A DNA stretch of 64,000 bases from assembly GCA_030693515.1 (NCBI GenBank), contig JAUYAK010000085.1, positions 1 to 64,000 of the forward strand, in the 5' to 3' direction. A program made the translations under genes and the position numbers. The stretch is from Opitutaceae bacterium. Lineage in GTDB: Bacteria > Verrucomicrobiota > Verrucomicrobiia > Opitutales > Opitutaceae. The notes below the pieces were generated by a model, which searched no databases, was not told where the DNA came from, and saw nothing but the letters and a program-made list of their open reading frames with translations. Of the stretch, positions 35,433 through 43,688 are shown piece by piece (position 1 is the first letter of the stretch; every line of letters begins with the position of its first letter).

Positions 35433-36344
35433 TTGAACGACCCTCTCACCCTCACCGATCTCGAGTCCTGGTCCCGCCCGGGCGTCTCGCTCGCCGTGCT
35501 CGGCCACCCGATCAAGCACTCCGTCAGCCCGGCGATGCACAACGCCGCGCTCGACGCACTGGCCCGGACCGAGCCCGCGTTTGCTGATTGGCGCTATTTC
35601 CGCTTCGAGGTTCATCCCGACGATTTGCCGCGCGCGCTCGAATTGCTGCACGCGAAACGATTCCGGGGCGTGAACCTCACCGTGCCGCACAAGATCATCG
35701 CCTTCGATCGCGTCGCCGCCGTGGATCAAGCCGCGCAGCCTATCGGAGCCGTCAACACCCTGCTCTGGACCGAACGCGGCTGGTGCGGCCACAACACCGA
35801 CGGCTACGGCCTCGCTGCCGCCGTGCACGAGACACTCGGCCGTGATCTCGCGGGCGCGCACATTATTCTCCTCGGCGCCGGGGGTGCCGCGCGCGGCGCC
35901 GCCGTCGAGTGCCTCCAACGCCGCTGCGCCTCCCTCTGGATCGCCAACCGCACCGCGGAGAACCTCGCCAAGCTGCTCGCCACGCTCGCGCCCATCGCGG
36001 AAGGGATCGCCGTGCGCGGCTTCGCCCCGGCCGAGATTCCGGCCGATCTGCCGGCGGGCACGCTCGTCATCAATGCCACCAGCGCCGGCCTCAAGCCGGC
36101 CGACCCGCTTCCCATCAACCTCGCCGCGCTCCCCCGCCCCGCCGCCGTGTTCGACATGATCTACAATCCGCCGATGACCCCGCTGCTGCACGCCGCCGCC
36201 CAGCTCGGCGTGCCCCACGCCCATGGTCTCACCATGCTCGTCCACCAAGGCGCGAAAGCCCTCGAAATCTGGAGCGGCATTTCCGCCACCCGCACTGCGC
36301 CGACGATGGCCGCCGCTGCGCGCGCCGCCATGAGCGTCGCTTGA
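35433..36344 (+). CDS. aroE: Shikimate dehydrogenase
   Basis: The 303-residue protein has the shikimate-binding motif LGHPIKHSVSPAMHNAAL and the catalytic region VNLTVPHKI with Lys. GAVNTLLWTERGWCGHNTDGYG follows, as does a nucleotide-binding LLGAGGAARGAAVE, plus NRTAENLAKL and DMIYNPPMTPLL. It reduces 3-dehydroshikimate to shikimate with NADPH. The start is TTG 35433, because no ATG or GTG lies between the previous stop and the conserved N-terminus. A DAHP synthase gene, the first step of the same pathway, lies 4.3 kb downstream. Confidence 0.93.
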   Translation: MNDPLTLTDLESWSRPGVSLAVLGHPIKHSVSPAMHNAALDALARTEPAFADWRYFRFEVHPDDLPRALELLHAKRFRGVNLTVPHKIIAFDRVAAVDQAAQPIGAVNTLLWTERGWCGHNTDGYGLAAAVHETLGRDLAGAHIILLGAGGAARGAAVECLQRRCASLWIANRTAENLAKLLATLAPIAEGIAVRGFAPAEIPADLPAGTLVINATSAGLKPADPLPINLAALPRPAAVFDMIYNPPMTPLLHAAAQLGVPHAHGLTMLVHQGAKALEIWSGISATRTAPTMAAAARAAMSVA

Positions 36345-36374
36345 CTCGCGAGCCCTCGCCGCAACGCTGCCGGC

Positions 36375-36554
36375 ATGCCCACGCTCACTGCACGCTCCCA
36401 GAAGCCCAAGAGCCGCACCCCGCGTGCCCGTGCGAAGCACGCCACCAAGCGCGGCCCGGCCGCCCGTTCGTTTGCCGAGGGGATGCGTCCATTTTTCGGC
36501 ATGGTGAAAAACGCCCCGCCGGATCTTTCGACGCGTGAAGGTTTCGGCCGCTAG
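36375..36554 (+). CDS. Short putative antitoxin preceding a PIN toxin
   Basis: This 59-residue frame (ATG 36375, stop TAG 36552-36554) encodes a strongly basic N-terminal half (KSRTPRARAKHATKRGPAAR) and a C-terminal tail (FAEGMRPFFGMVKNAPPDLS). It overlaps the following PIN-domain gene by 20 bases, the gene order and spacing of type II toxin-antitoxin pairs. The basic half could bind DNA and the tail the toxin. It has no recognised DNA-binding fold, so the antitoxin call depends on the neighbour. Confidence 0.6.
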   Translation: MPTLTARSQKPKSRTPRARAKHATKRGPAARSFAEGMRPFFGMVKNAPPDLSTREGFGR

Positions 36555-36954
36555 GTATCTGATCGATGCCGGCCCACTCGTCGGTGCGCTCTCCGCGGCG
36601 GATCAATGGCACAACTGGAGCACAGACGTGATCGCGACCCTGGATGAGCCCGTGTTCACCACCGAGACGGTCTTTGCCGAAGCGTGCCATCTCCTGCGCA
36701 GTGAAAAGCCGGCGATCCAAGCGCTCATCCGCCAGGTAAGTGAACGCCGGCTTAACCTAATTCCCATCTGGGAATCCGACGGGGCGCGCGCTGCCGCACT
36801 GCTCGCCAAATACGACTTCATGGATGCCGGCGACGCCTCGCTCGTCGTGCTCTCGGAAAAATTTCCGCGCGCTAAAATCATCACCACGGATGTCCGCCAC
36901 TTCACGGTTTATCGCCGGTCTCGCGACGTCACGCTGCCGCTCATTCACCCCTGA
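36535..36954 (+). CDS. PIN-domain protein, VapC-like toxin
   Basis: The 139-residue protein starts at GTG 36535 and has a PIN fold: YLIDAGPLVGALSAAD (first Asp), TTETVFAEACHLL (Glu), KYDFMDAGDASLVVLSE (two Asp) and IITTDVRHFTVY (Asp). The four acidic residues make an Mg-dependent RNase site. The upstream 59-residue frame overlapping its start is the probable antitoxin. The gene ends 9 bases before the prepilin peptidase gene. Its RNA target is unknown. Confidence 0.85.
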   Translation: MKVSAARYLIDAGPLVGALSAADQWHNWSTDVIATLDEPVFTTETVFAEACHLLRSEKPAIQALIRQVSERRLNLIPIWESDGARAAALLAKYDFMDAGDASLVVLSEKFPRAKIITTDVRHFTVYRRSRDVTLPLIHP

Positions 36955-36963
36955 TCGCCACCC

Positions 36964-37878
36964 ATGGAATCATCCGCCTTTGCCGAAGTCTCCGCCGCGT
37001 TCCCGTGGTTTTTTCCCGCGGTCGCGTTCATCTTCGGCGCGTGCGTGGGGAGTTTTCTCAACGTCGTGATTTACCGGATGCCGAAGGAGCAGTCGGTCGT
37101 CACCCCTGGTTCGCACTGCGGGTGCGGTCAGCCGATTCGGTTCTACGACAACATCCCGATCCTCTCGTGGCTCCTCCTGCGCGGGCGGGCGCGGTGCTGC
37201 GGGCGGGCATTTTCGTTTCGCTACCCGTTTGTCGAATTGCTGACCGGCGCGCTGTTCACCGTCTGCTGGCTGCATTTTCCCCCGTGGGTCGCGGTCTGCG
37301 GTTGGGTGTTTGTAAGCTGCCTGATCGCGGCGACGTTCATCGATCTCGATCACATGATCATCCCGGACCTGTTCACGATCGGGCTGGGGGTGTTCGGGGT
37401 GTTCATCTCGACGCTGGTGCCCGCGCTGCACGGGCACGACAGCGGGATTTTTCTCGTCGATGCACTGCGCGGGGCACGCTCCGCCGTGCTCGGGCTGCTG
37501 ATCGGCTCGGGCCTGGTGCTCTGGATCGCGCTCATCGCCGAGGCGGTGCTGCGCAAGGAGGCGATGGGGTTCGGCGACGTGAAATTTGTCGGCGCGATCG
37601 GGGCGTTCTGCGGCTGGCAAGGCGCGGTGTTCACGGTGTTTGGCGGCGCGGTGGTGGGCACGGTGTGGTTCGCGATCGCGTGGGCTTGGGAAAAGGCGAC
37701 CGGCCGGCGCGCCGCGGTGGCGCCGCCGTCGGAGACGCCCGAGGGCGAGGCCGCGCCGCTGGGCTTCGGCGCGCACGTGCCCTTCGGCCCGATGCTCGCG
37801 ATCGCGGGCGCGCTGTATTTCCTGGCGTTCCGCGGACCGGTGCTCCGCTGGATGGCGGAGATGGCTCAGTTGTTCTGA
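36964..37878 (+). CDS. pilD: Prepilin peptidase (type IV leader peptidase)
   Basis: The 304-residue membrane protein has the N-terminal FGACVGSFLNVVIYRMP, a cytoplasmic cysteine-rich loop, and both catalytic aspartates, in ATFIDLDHMIIPD and AMGFGDVKFVGAIGAF. It cleaves and methylates type IV pilin and type II secretion pseudopilin leaders. The zinc loop is unusual: cysteines are spaced HCGCGQPI and RCCGRAF (CxC ... CC) instead of the textbook two CxxC pairs. Seven or eight hydrophobic helices are visible. It follows the PIN toxin closely and is transcribed on its own strand towards the convergent inositol-phosphatase-like gene. Confidence 0.93.
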   Translation: MESSAFAEVSAAFPWFFPAVAFIFGACVGSFLNVVIYRMPKEQSVVTPGSHCGCGQPIRFYDNIPILSWLLLRGRARCCGRAFSFRYPFVELLTGALFTVCWLHFPPWVAVCGWVFVSCLIAATFIDLDHMIIPDLFTIGLGVFGVFISTLVPALHGHDSGIFLVDALRGARSAVLGLLIGSGLVLWIALIAEAVLRKEAMGFGDVKFVGAIGAFCGWQGAVFTVFGGAVVGTVWFAIAWAWEKATGRRAAVAPPSETPEGEAAPLGFGAHVPFGPMLAIAGALYFLAFRGPVLRWMAEMAQLF

Positions 37879-37885
37879 GCGCCGC

Positions 37886-38893
37886 TCAGAAATGCCGCGC
37901 CATCGCGCGGCGCAGCACCGGGCGCACGAGACGCGCGAGGTGCGCGTTGGCGTAGCCCATCCACGCGACCGGCGTGGTCGTGTCGAGCGGGGCGCGGAGC
38001 GGGCCGCCGTCGGGCGCCTCGATCAGGCAGCCGGCTTCGCGCGCGATGAGCGCGGTGCAGATGTCGTAGGGATGGCAGCAGAGCGTGGCGGCCGAGAATC
38101 CGAGCTTCGCGTAAGCAGGGGGGCGCAAATCGCCGAGCATCCGGTCGTGCCCGACGATGAGTTCGAAGAGCTGGCCGCCGGTGCAAATGTATTGGTCGTC
38201 GAAGACGAGCTGGCCGCCATTTTTGCCGAGCAGGCCGAGGTCCCGCCAGAGCGTCTCCTCGACGGCACCGAGCAGGGCCTTGCCTTCCGGAAAGAAGCGC
38301 GCGAGCGAGGCGAAGCCGTGCTCGAAGCCGCGCGCGCGCGAGGGACGCGGCGTCCAGCGCCGCCGCGTGCCGCGCACAAGATCGTGGGTCTCCGCGATCA
38401 CGCCGCCGCCGCGCACCGCGCTGAGCTGATCGGCACGATCTTGTTTCGAGACGGGCAGCTCGGTCATCGCCGCGACGACGATGTCGCCGAGGTGCGTGCG
38501 CGCGCCACGCTGCGGCGCCAGGCCCGCGAGGATGAACGCGGAGCGCTTGTCATACATGATGCCGCGCGTGCCATCGATCGGGTCGAGGATGCATTTCCAC
38601 GCGGTCTGGGCGACGGGCGTGCCGCGAGGAAAGGTGACCGCTTCGCCTTCGAGACCTTCCATCACGAGCTCGACCGGACATGTGCGCGGCCAGTGCCGCC
38701 CGAACCACGCGATGATCGCCTCTTCGCTGATGCGATCGATGTGATAGATCGTGTCGGCGGCGGTCACGGCCGCGACCCGCGCAAATTTCCCCGACTGCCG
38801 CCGACGGGCAGCGATCACGGTGTCGCGCAGATGAGCCTGCAACGCGCAGAGCAAGCGACGGAGGGTGACGAGCTGGCGGGCATGGGCAGGCAT
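37886..38893 (-). CDS. Inositol-monophosphatase-family protein
   Basis: The 335-residue protein has the metal-binding motif CILDPIDGTRGIMYDKRSAF and the later CHPYDICTALIAREAGCLIE, as in IMPase/SuhB/CysQ enzymes. The C-terminal metal motif is slightly different from the canonical WDxAAG, with PYDICTA in its place. The length is greater than the usual ~260 residues, with extra residues between the two motifs. It probably dephosphorylates a small phosphate ester with Mg. It converges with the prepilin peptidase gene 7 bases away. The substrate cannot be assigned. Confidence 0.8.
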   Translation of the reverse strand: MPAHARQLVTLRRLLCALQAHLRDTVIAARRRQSGKFARVAAVTAADTIYHIDRISEEAIIAWFGRHWPRTCPVELVMEGLEGEAVTFPRGTPVAQTAWKCILDPIDGTRGIMYDKRSAFILAGLAPQRGARTHLGDIVVAAMTELPVSKQDRADQLSAVRGGGVIAETHDLVRGTRRRWTPRPSRARGFEHGFASLARFFPEGKALLGAVEETLWRDLGLLGKNGGQLVFDDQYICTGGQLFELIVGHDRMLGDLRPPAYAKLGFSAATLCCHPYDICTALIAREAGCLIEAPDGGPLRAPLDTTTPVAWMGYANAHLARLVRPVLRRAMARHF

Positions 38894-38938
38894 CGCGGTT
38901 TTAGCGAACGTGCCCGCGTCTGGTCCGCGGCTCCAGCC

Positions 38939-39214
38939 TCATCCTCGCGCGCGCAGCTCCGCCGCCGGCTTGAAACGCACCGTCCGGATCGCCGGGATCT
39001 TCATCGGCTGCCGGGTGTGGGGATTGTAGCCGTTGCGGGCGGGCCGCGTGGTCATTGAAAAAGCGCCAAAGCCGACCAGCGACACCTCCTTGTCCCGCCG
39101 GAGCCCGCGCTTGATCGCGGTCAGCACGGCATCGGTGGCGCGCTCCGCGGACGCCATGGACGTGCCTTGGCTCATGATCTTTTGCACATCGGCAACGAGG
39201 GCGGCCTTGTTCAT
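38939..39214 (-). CDS. HU/IHF-family DNA-binding protein
   Basis: The 91-residue protein has the full HU fold: MNKAALVADVQKIMSQ (helix 1), DAVLTAIKRGLRRDKEVSLVGFGAF and the beta-arm region ARNGYNPHTRQPMKIPA, ending VRFKPAAEL. ATG 39214 gives the normal HU length; the open frame extends another 18 codons upstream without HU character. It binds and bends DNA non-specifically as a dimer. It lies between an inositol-phosphatase-like gene and a small helical protein, all on the minus strand. Confidence 0.92.
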   Translation of the reverse strand: MNKAALVADVQKIMSQGTSMASAERATDAVLTAIKRGLRRDKEVSLVGFGAFSMTTRPARNGYNPHTRQPMKIPAIRTVRFKPAAELRARG

Positions 39215-39264
39215 CGGGGCGAATGAAAGGGCGAGCGAAGAAACCCCGCCCGGCCCGGTCAAAC

Positions 39265-39495
39265 TCATTTCCCATCATCCGGCCGGGGCGGCGGGGCGAA
39301 GCGTGCGGGAACGTCACCCGCGCGGCCTTTCACCAGCACCTCGATCAGGCCCGCGAGGGCGGCCTCGCGCGTGGTGCCGCGCTCCGCCGCGAGCTGGTCG
39401 GCGCGCTTGAGGAGTTGCGCGGCCATAGTCGCCGCCTGCGCGCGCGCCGAGCCAAGGCGTTCGCAGAGCTGGGAGAGTTGTTCGATTTCGCTCAC
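39265..39495 (-). CDS. Small helical protein of unknown function
   Basis: The 76-residue product starts at GTG 39495 (overlapping the YgfZ gene stop as GTGA) and is mainly one or two helices (EIEQLSQLCERLGSARAQAA, then AAQLLKRADQLAAERG). Its length and coiled-coil character resemble small subunits such as XseB, but the conserved family motif is not visible, so I do not assign one. The overlap with ygfZ supports translational coupling. HU follows 50 bases downstream. Confidence 0.6.
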   Translation of the reverse strand: MSEIEQLSQLCERLGSARAQAATMAAQLLKRADQLAAERGTTREAALAGLIEVLVKGRAGDVPARFAPPPRPDDGK

Positions 39496-40400
39496 AACGG
39501 ATCGACGAGCCCTACTTTTTGCGACGCCGGGGCCGCCAGCGCCAGCTCGCTCGCCCCGTTGGCCGCGAGGAGCGAAATCATCGCCATGCCGATCCAACCG
39601 CCGCCCTCATCCGACACAGCGGATCGCACTTCGCCCGCGCGTCGCTCCCCCGCGAATAGCGCCGCTGGCAGTGACTCCGGACACTCCCCCGCGCCGCGCA
39701 CGCGCACCAGCCGCCGCCGCACCTGCCCCATGGATTTGAGCCGCGCCATCACTTCCTGGCCGAGGTAGCAGCCCTTGGTGTAGGAAATCGCCTCAGCCTC
39801 GAGACGGGCCTCGTTGGGCAAGTCGCCCGGCCCGACATCGGCCGGCACCGCCGGGATGCCTGCCGCAATCCGCCGCCGCTCGAGCTCGGATTCGGTGAGT
39901 TCAGGCACTGCGGACATGCGCTGAGAAAGCATGGCCGGCAGCCCATCGCCCACCCGGTAGAGGACTTCGAGCCCCGCGCCGCCACGCCGGCCGCGAAAGA
40001 CCACGCCCTCCTGGGTCAAACCCGCATCCCAGCCGGCGACTGCCTGGCCTTCACCCGCAAGCACACTCACGCCCGCCCACGCATCGGTTTCATCGGCCAA
40101 CGTGACATCGTCTGCGATGACATAGCCCTCGAGACGCTCCCGGATCACCGACGCCGCGGAAAAGTAGCTGCCCACCCAAAACTGCCCGGCACCGGCCCCG
40201 CGGATCACAAAACTATCGGCGAGCACCTTTCCTTTTATCGACAACCACAGACCGTAGCGCGCCTCACCCACCTCAATCCCTCGCAGGTCATTGGTGAACT
40301 GCCCTTGGAGAAACGTCGCCGCATCGTCGCCCGTGACCTGCAACCAAGCCGCCGGCCTCCAGGTGAAAACCGCCGCGGAAGTAGTTTTATTGATAGGCAT
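39492..40400 (-). CDS. ygfZ: Folate-binding protein YgfZ/GcvT-like
   Basis: The 302-residue protein carries the YgfZ signature KGCYLGQEVMARLKSMGQVR and the N-terminal GDDAATFLQGQFTNDL of the aminomethyltransferase fold. Family members bind tetrahydrofolate and help maintain iron-sulfur enzymes. It is the first gene of the minus-strand group and faces the DAHP synthase gene across a 286-base region that contains two hairpins. Length is normal for the family. Confidence 0.92.
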   Translation of the reverse strand: MPINKTTSAAVFTWRPAAWLQVTGDDAATFLQGQFTNDLRGIEVGEARYGLWLSIKGKVLADSFVIRGAGAGQFWVGSYFSAASVIRERLEGYVIADDVTLADETDAWAGVSVLAGEGQAVAGWDAGLTQEGVVFRGRRGGAGLEVLYRVGDGLPAMLSQRMSAVPELTESELERRRIAAGIPAVPADVGPGDLPNEARLEAEAISYTKGCYLGQEVMARLKSMGQVRRRLVRVRGAGECPESLPAALFAGERRAGEVRSAVSDEGGGWIGMAMISLLAANGASELALAAPASQKVGLVDPL

Positions 40401-40508
40401 TAAGATGCTTAAAATGAGCGTTTAGAGAAATAAGTGATAGATTTTGAAAACTTGCAGTTGACCGGCCCAATCAAACGCCTATCCCTAGCAACATCAAGTT
40501 TAACACTT

Positions 40509-40531
40509 CTCCCCGCTTAGCGGGGAGTTTT
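40509..40531 (+). terminator. Hairpin with short T-run in the DAHP synthase leader
   Basis: CTCCCCGC (40509-40516) and GCGGGGAG (40520-40527) make an 8-base stem with a 3-base loop, followed by TTTT. It has terminator form on the plus strand but lies upstream of the DAHP synthase gene, with no plus-strand gene ending before it. It could be part of an attenuator with the next hairpin. Confidence 0.55.
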
Positions 40532-40551
40532 GGGGTAACTAAGAAAGCAAA

Positions 40552-40589
40552 GGCCGGCCGCTTAGGGGTAAGCGGCCGGCCACTTTTTT
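40552..40589 (+). terminator. Strong rho-independent terminator-like hairpin upstream of DAHP synthase
   Basis: Arms 40552-40564 and 40569-40581 (GGCCGGCCGCTTA and its exact complement) form a perfect 13-base stem with a GGGG loop, followed after AC by six Ts. It lies 98 bases before the DAHP synthase ATG on the same strand. No plus-strand gene ends just upstream. It may end a short leader transcript or act as a regulated attenuator. Confidence 0.8.
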
Positions 40590-40686
40590 GCCCGGATATC
40601 GCCCCTCGCCTGAAACGCCCGAGCCGGCCGGTCTGCACAAACCGAGACTTGCACCGCCGGAGCGCCGCCCGCCAAGCTGACCCTTC

Positions 40687-41742
40687 ATGCAGAAAACGTC
40701 CGACATCCACGTTGTCGAAACGCGCCCCTTGCCCTCGCCCGCCGCACTCTTGGCCGAACTGCCCAAGACCGAGGCGCAGGCCGAGTTTGTCACCCGGGCG
40801 CGCCGTGAAATCCACCGGCTGATCTTCACCGACGACAAGCGGTTCCTCCTCATCATCGGGCCCTGCTCGATCCACGATCTGGAGGCGGGCCGCGACTACG
40901 CGCGCCGCCTCGCCGGGCTGGCGCGCGAAGTCTCCGACCGCGTCGTGGTCGTGATGCGCGTCTATTTCGAAAAACCGCGCACGACCGTCGGCTGGAAAGG
41001 CCTCGTGATGGACCCGCACCTCGACGGCTCGCACGACATCGCCGCCGGCCTGCGCCTCGGGCGCAGTTTCCTCCGCGACGTCCTGGACCTCGGCCTGCCG
41101 ACCGCGACGGAGTTTCTCGATCCGATCACGCCGCAATACGTCGCGGACCTCGTGTGCTGGGGCGCCATCGGCGCGCGCACCACGGAATCGCAGACGCACC
41201 GCCAGATGGCCAGTGGCCTCTCGATGCCGCTCGGTTTCAAGAACGGCACCGACGGCACCTTCCAAGCCGCCATCAACGCCATCAAGGCCGCCTCCCAGCC
41301 GCAGACGTTTCTCGGCATCAACCTCGACGGCGGCGCCGCCGCCATCGTCACGAGCGGCAATCCCGCCTGCCACGTCGTCCTCCGCGGCGGCGCGGCCGGC
41401 CCCAACTACTCGCCGGCCCACATCGCCCAGACCGAGCAGCTCCTCGCCAAGGCCGGCCTGCCCAAGTCCATCCTCGTGGACTGCTCGCACGACAACTCCG
41501 CCAAGAAACCCGAACTCCAGCCCGAAGTCCTCCGCGCCCTCCTCGATCAGATCGCCGCCGGCAATGCCTCCATCATGGGCGCGATGATCGAGAGCAACCT
41601 CGGCGCCGGCAACCAGACCTTCCCGCAGCCGAAGGAAAAACTCCGCTACGGCGTGAGCATCACGGACGGCTGCATCGACTGGCCCACCACCGAAAAGCTC
41701 ATTCGCGATCTGCACGCGGGCCTCGCCTCGCGCTTTCGTTGA
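40687..41742 (+). CDS. 3-Deoxy-7-phosphoheptulonate (DAHP) synthase, class I alpha
   Basis: The 351-residue protein matches the AroF/AroG/AroH type: LLIIGPCSIHDLEAG, VMRVYFEKPRTTVGWKG, TATEFLDPITPQYVADL, WGAIGARTTESQTHRQMASG, GFKNGTDGT and LVDCSHDNSAKKPELQ (metal site with Cys, His and Asp). It condenses phosphoenolpyruvate and erythrose-4-phosphate, the first step of aromatic amino-acid synthesis. Two terminator-like hairpins precede it and may regulate expression; no leader peptide rich in aromatic codons is visible. Which aromatic amino acid inhibits it cannot be read. Confidence 0.93.
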   Translation: MQKTSDIHVVETRPLPSPAALLAELPKTEAQAEFVTRARREIHRLIFTDDKRFLLIIGPCSIHDLEAGRDYARRLAGLAREVSDRVVVVMRVYFEKPRTTVGWKGLVMDPHLDGSHDIAAGLRLGRSFLRDVLDLGLPTATEFLDPITPQYVADLVCWGAIGARTTESQTHRQMASGLSMPLGFKNGTDGTFQAAINAIKAASQPQTFLGINLDGGAAAIVTSGNPACHVVLRGGAAGPNYSPAHIAQTEQLLAKAGLPKSILVDCSHDNSAKKPELQPEVLRALLDQIAAGNASIMGAMIESNLGAGNQTFPQPKEKLRYGVSITDGCIDWPTTEKLIRDLHAGLASRFR

Positions 41743-41815
41743 AATCATTTTCCCGGCCGAAAAATTCTTTCGCGTTTTTCGTGTGTTTCGCGGTTAACCC
41801 GTCCCTCATTTCCTC

Positions 41816-42799
41816 ATGAAGACTCCCCTTCGCGTCGCCGTCACCGGAGCCGCCGGTCAAATCGGCTACTCCCTCCTCTTCCGCATCGCCTCCGGCGCGA
41901 TGTTCGGCCCCGACCAGCCCGTGATCCTCCAGCTCATCGAGGCCCCGATCGAGAAGGCGCTGCAGGCTCTCGGCGGCGTCGCCATGGAGCTCGACGACTG
42001 CGCCTTCCCCCTGCTGAAGGGCATCGTCCAAACCTCCGATCCCGCCGTCGGCTTCAAGGACGCCAACTGGTGCCTCCTCGTCGGTGCCAAGCCCCGCGGC
42101 CCGGGCATGGAGCGCGCCGACCTCCTCAAGGACAACGGCAAGATCTTCATCGGCCAGGGCCAGATCATCGACGCCGTCGCCGCCGCCGATGCCCGCGTCT
42201 GCGTGGTCGGCAATCCCGCCAACACCAACTGCATGATCGCCGCCTCGCAGGCGAAACGCCTCCCCGCGGAGCGCTTCACCGCGATGGTCCGCCTCGATCA
42301 GAACCGCGCGCAGACCCAGCTCGCCAAAAAAGCCGGCGTCGATCTCACCGCCGTGAAGGACATCTTCATCTACGGCAACCACAGCCCCACGATGTTTCCC
42401 TCGTTCGCGCACGCCACGATCAACGGCCAGCCTGCGACCTCCGTCATCACCGACACCGCCTGGCTCCAGGGCCCGTTCTGCGAGACCGTCTGCAAGCGCG
42501 GCGCCGCCATCATCGCCGCGCGCGGCCTCTCCTCCGCCGCCTCCGCCGCCAACGCCCTCGTCGATCACGTGCGCTCGCTCGTCACGCCCGGCGCGATCCA
42601 CTCCCTCGCGGTGAAGAGCGAGGGCCGTTACGGCTTCGATGCCAATGTCTGGGCTGGCATGCCCGTCCGCACCACGACGCCCGGCAGCTACGAAGTCATC
42701 ACGAGCTACGTCATGGACGATTTCGCGAAATCCAAAATCGCCGCGACCAACAAGGAACTCGTGGACGAGCGCTCCTTCGTCGCCGACATGATCAAGTAA
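41816..42799 (+). CDS. mdh: Malate dehydrogenase
   Basis: The 327-residue protein has the NAD-binding [19 protein letters not shown], the substrate loop [30 protein letters not shown], and [12 protein letters not shown] with [13 protein letters not shown] containing the catalytic His. This is the type typical of cytosolic and many bacterial malate dehydrogenases rather than the LDH-like type. It oxidises malate to oxaloacetate in the TCA cycle. A clear terminator follows at 42825-42854. The preceding 73 bases include a short AT-richer stretch before the ATG. Confidence 0.95.
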   Translation: MKTPLRVAVTGAAGQIGYSLLFRIASGAMFGPDQPVILQLIEAPIEKALQALGGVAMELDDCAFPLLKGIVQTSDPAVGFKDANWCLLVGAKPRGPGMERADLLKDNGKIFIGQGQIIDAVAAADARVCVVGNPANTNCMIAASQAKRLPAERFTAMVRLDQNRAQTQLAKKAGVDLTAVKDIFIYGNHSPTMFPSFAHATINGQPATSVITDTAWLQGPFCETVCKRGAAIIAARGLSSAASAANALVDHVRSLVTPGAIHSLAVKSEGRYGFDANVWAGMPVRTTTPGSYEVITSYVMDDFAKSKIAATNKELVDERSFVADMIK

Positions 42800-42824
42800 C
42801 GAAAACTCGTTTTCGCTATCTCCA

Positions 42825-42854
42825 CGGCGCCCTCATCCGGGTGCCGTTTTTTTT
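42825..42854 (+). terminator. Rho-independent terminator of the malate dehydrogenase gene
   Basis: CGGCGCCC (42825-42832) pairs with GGGTGCCG (42839-42846), 8 base pairs with one G-U, with a 6-base loop and eight Ts at 42847-42854. It begins 26 bases after the mdh stop. Confidence 0.85.
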
Positions 42855-42856
42855 GC

Positions 42857-42932
42857 AGCGCGAAGACGCCAAGGCGCGACGCTCGCACTCACTTCCTTCT
42901 CGGCTTTCTTCGCGCCTTGGCGTCTTCGCGCT
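42857..42932. repeat. Perfect 23-base inverted repeat downstream of mdh
   Basis: Arms at 42857-42879 (contains GCGAAGACGCCAAGGCGCG) and 42910-42932 are exact reverse complements, separated by 30 bases. It lies between the mdh terminator and the convergent gene. The sequence has the look of a dispersed intergenic repeat rather than a terminator, since no T-run follows it. Confidence 0.85.
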
Positions 42933-42945
42933 TAGTTTGCTTTTC

Positions 42946-43641
42946 CTACCCGATCAGCCCGCTCAGCGCCTTGCTGATCTGAAACGCCGCGCGCACCGCG
43001 CCAAACGCCTCAATCAGCTCCGCCGGCCCGGCGCCCCGCGGAAACACCACTTCGAGCGTCGCACCCGTGCAGCGCACCTCCGCCTCGACCCCGTCCACGC
43101 GGATCGTGCATTCGCTGCCATCCGAGGGATAGGACACCTCCAGCCCGCCCTCGCCATCCAGCGCCTCGATCGCGTCGATCACCGCCTCCACCCGCACGCC
43201 TTTCTTCAGCGCAATGGAGATCTCCGTGAACCGCCCCGCAAAGATCCGGGCAAACTCGTCCCGCCGCGCGAGGTCGGCATCGCCCAGCTCACGCAGCGTC
43301 GTCGTCACCGCGTAGCGCGCCGCATCCCGCTCCTCGAGCGCGTAGAAAATCTCCACCGTGAAATCCCGCGCCGTCAGCACCGCGAGCGGGCTCGTCACGT
43401 TCAGCGCGACCTCCTTGCGCTTGTAGCCGAGCCCGGCACGCACGGCTTGGAACAACCGCTCCGCCTCGTCCGCCAGCTCCGTGTCGCAAATTTTGCCGAG
43501 GAAGGCGTTGGTCGTGGCGTTGGCCGCATCCGGCACCGTGTGGTGGCCCTTCTTGAAACCCGCCAGTGTCTTCACCGCGCCGGCTGATCGCCCGACAAAT
43601 GCGATGCTCGCGACGACGCGCGACGGGAGTGGTTCGGCCAT
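42946..43641 (-). CDS. Conserved-looking cytoplasmic protein of unknown function
   Basis: With the start at ATG 43639-43641 the product is 231 residues and has no signal peptide or membrane segment. It reads as an alternating alpha/beta protein (VVASIAFVGRSAGAVKTLAG, VEIFYALEERDAARYAVTT, ISIALKKGVRVEAVIDAIEAL, ECTIRVDGVEAEVRCTG). No catalytic motif or known domain was recognised. The frame continues upstream of the chosen start into the region of the small membrane-protein gene, which argues for the shorter form. Confidence 0.6.
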   Translation of the reverse strand: MAEPLPSRVVASIAFVGRSAGAVKTLAGFKKGHHTVPDAANATTNAFLGKICDTELADEAERLFQAVRAGLGYKRKEVALNVTSPLAVLTARDFTVEIFYALEERDAARYAVTTTLRELGDADLARRDEFARIFAGRFTEISIALKKGVRVEAVIDAIEALDGEGGLEVSYPSDGSECTIRVDGVEAEVRCTGATLEVVFPRGAGPAELIEAFGAVRAAFQISKALSGLIG

Positions 43642-43688
43642 GCGCAGCGAGCAAACGCGCCGCGCTCCCGCCCGCCAGCCCGAAAAAC

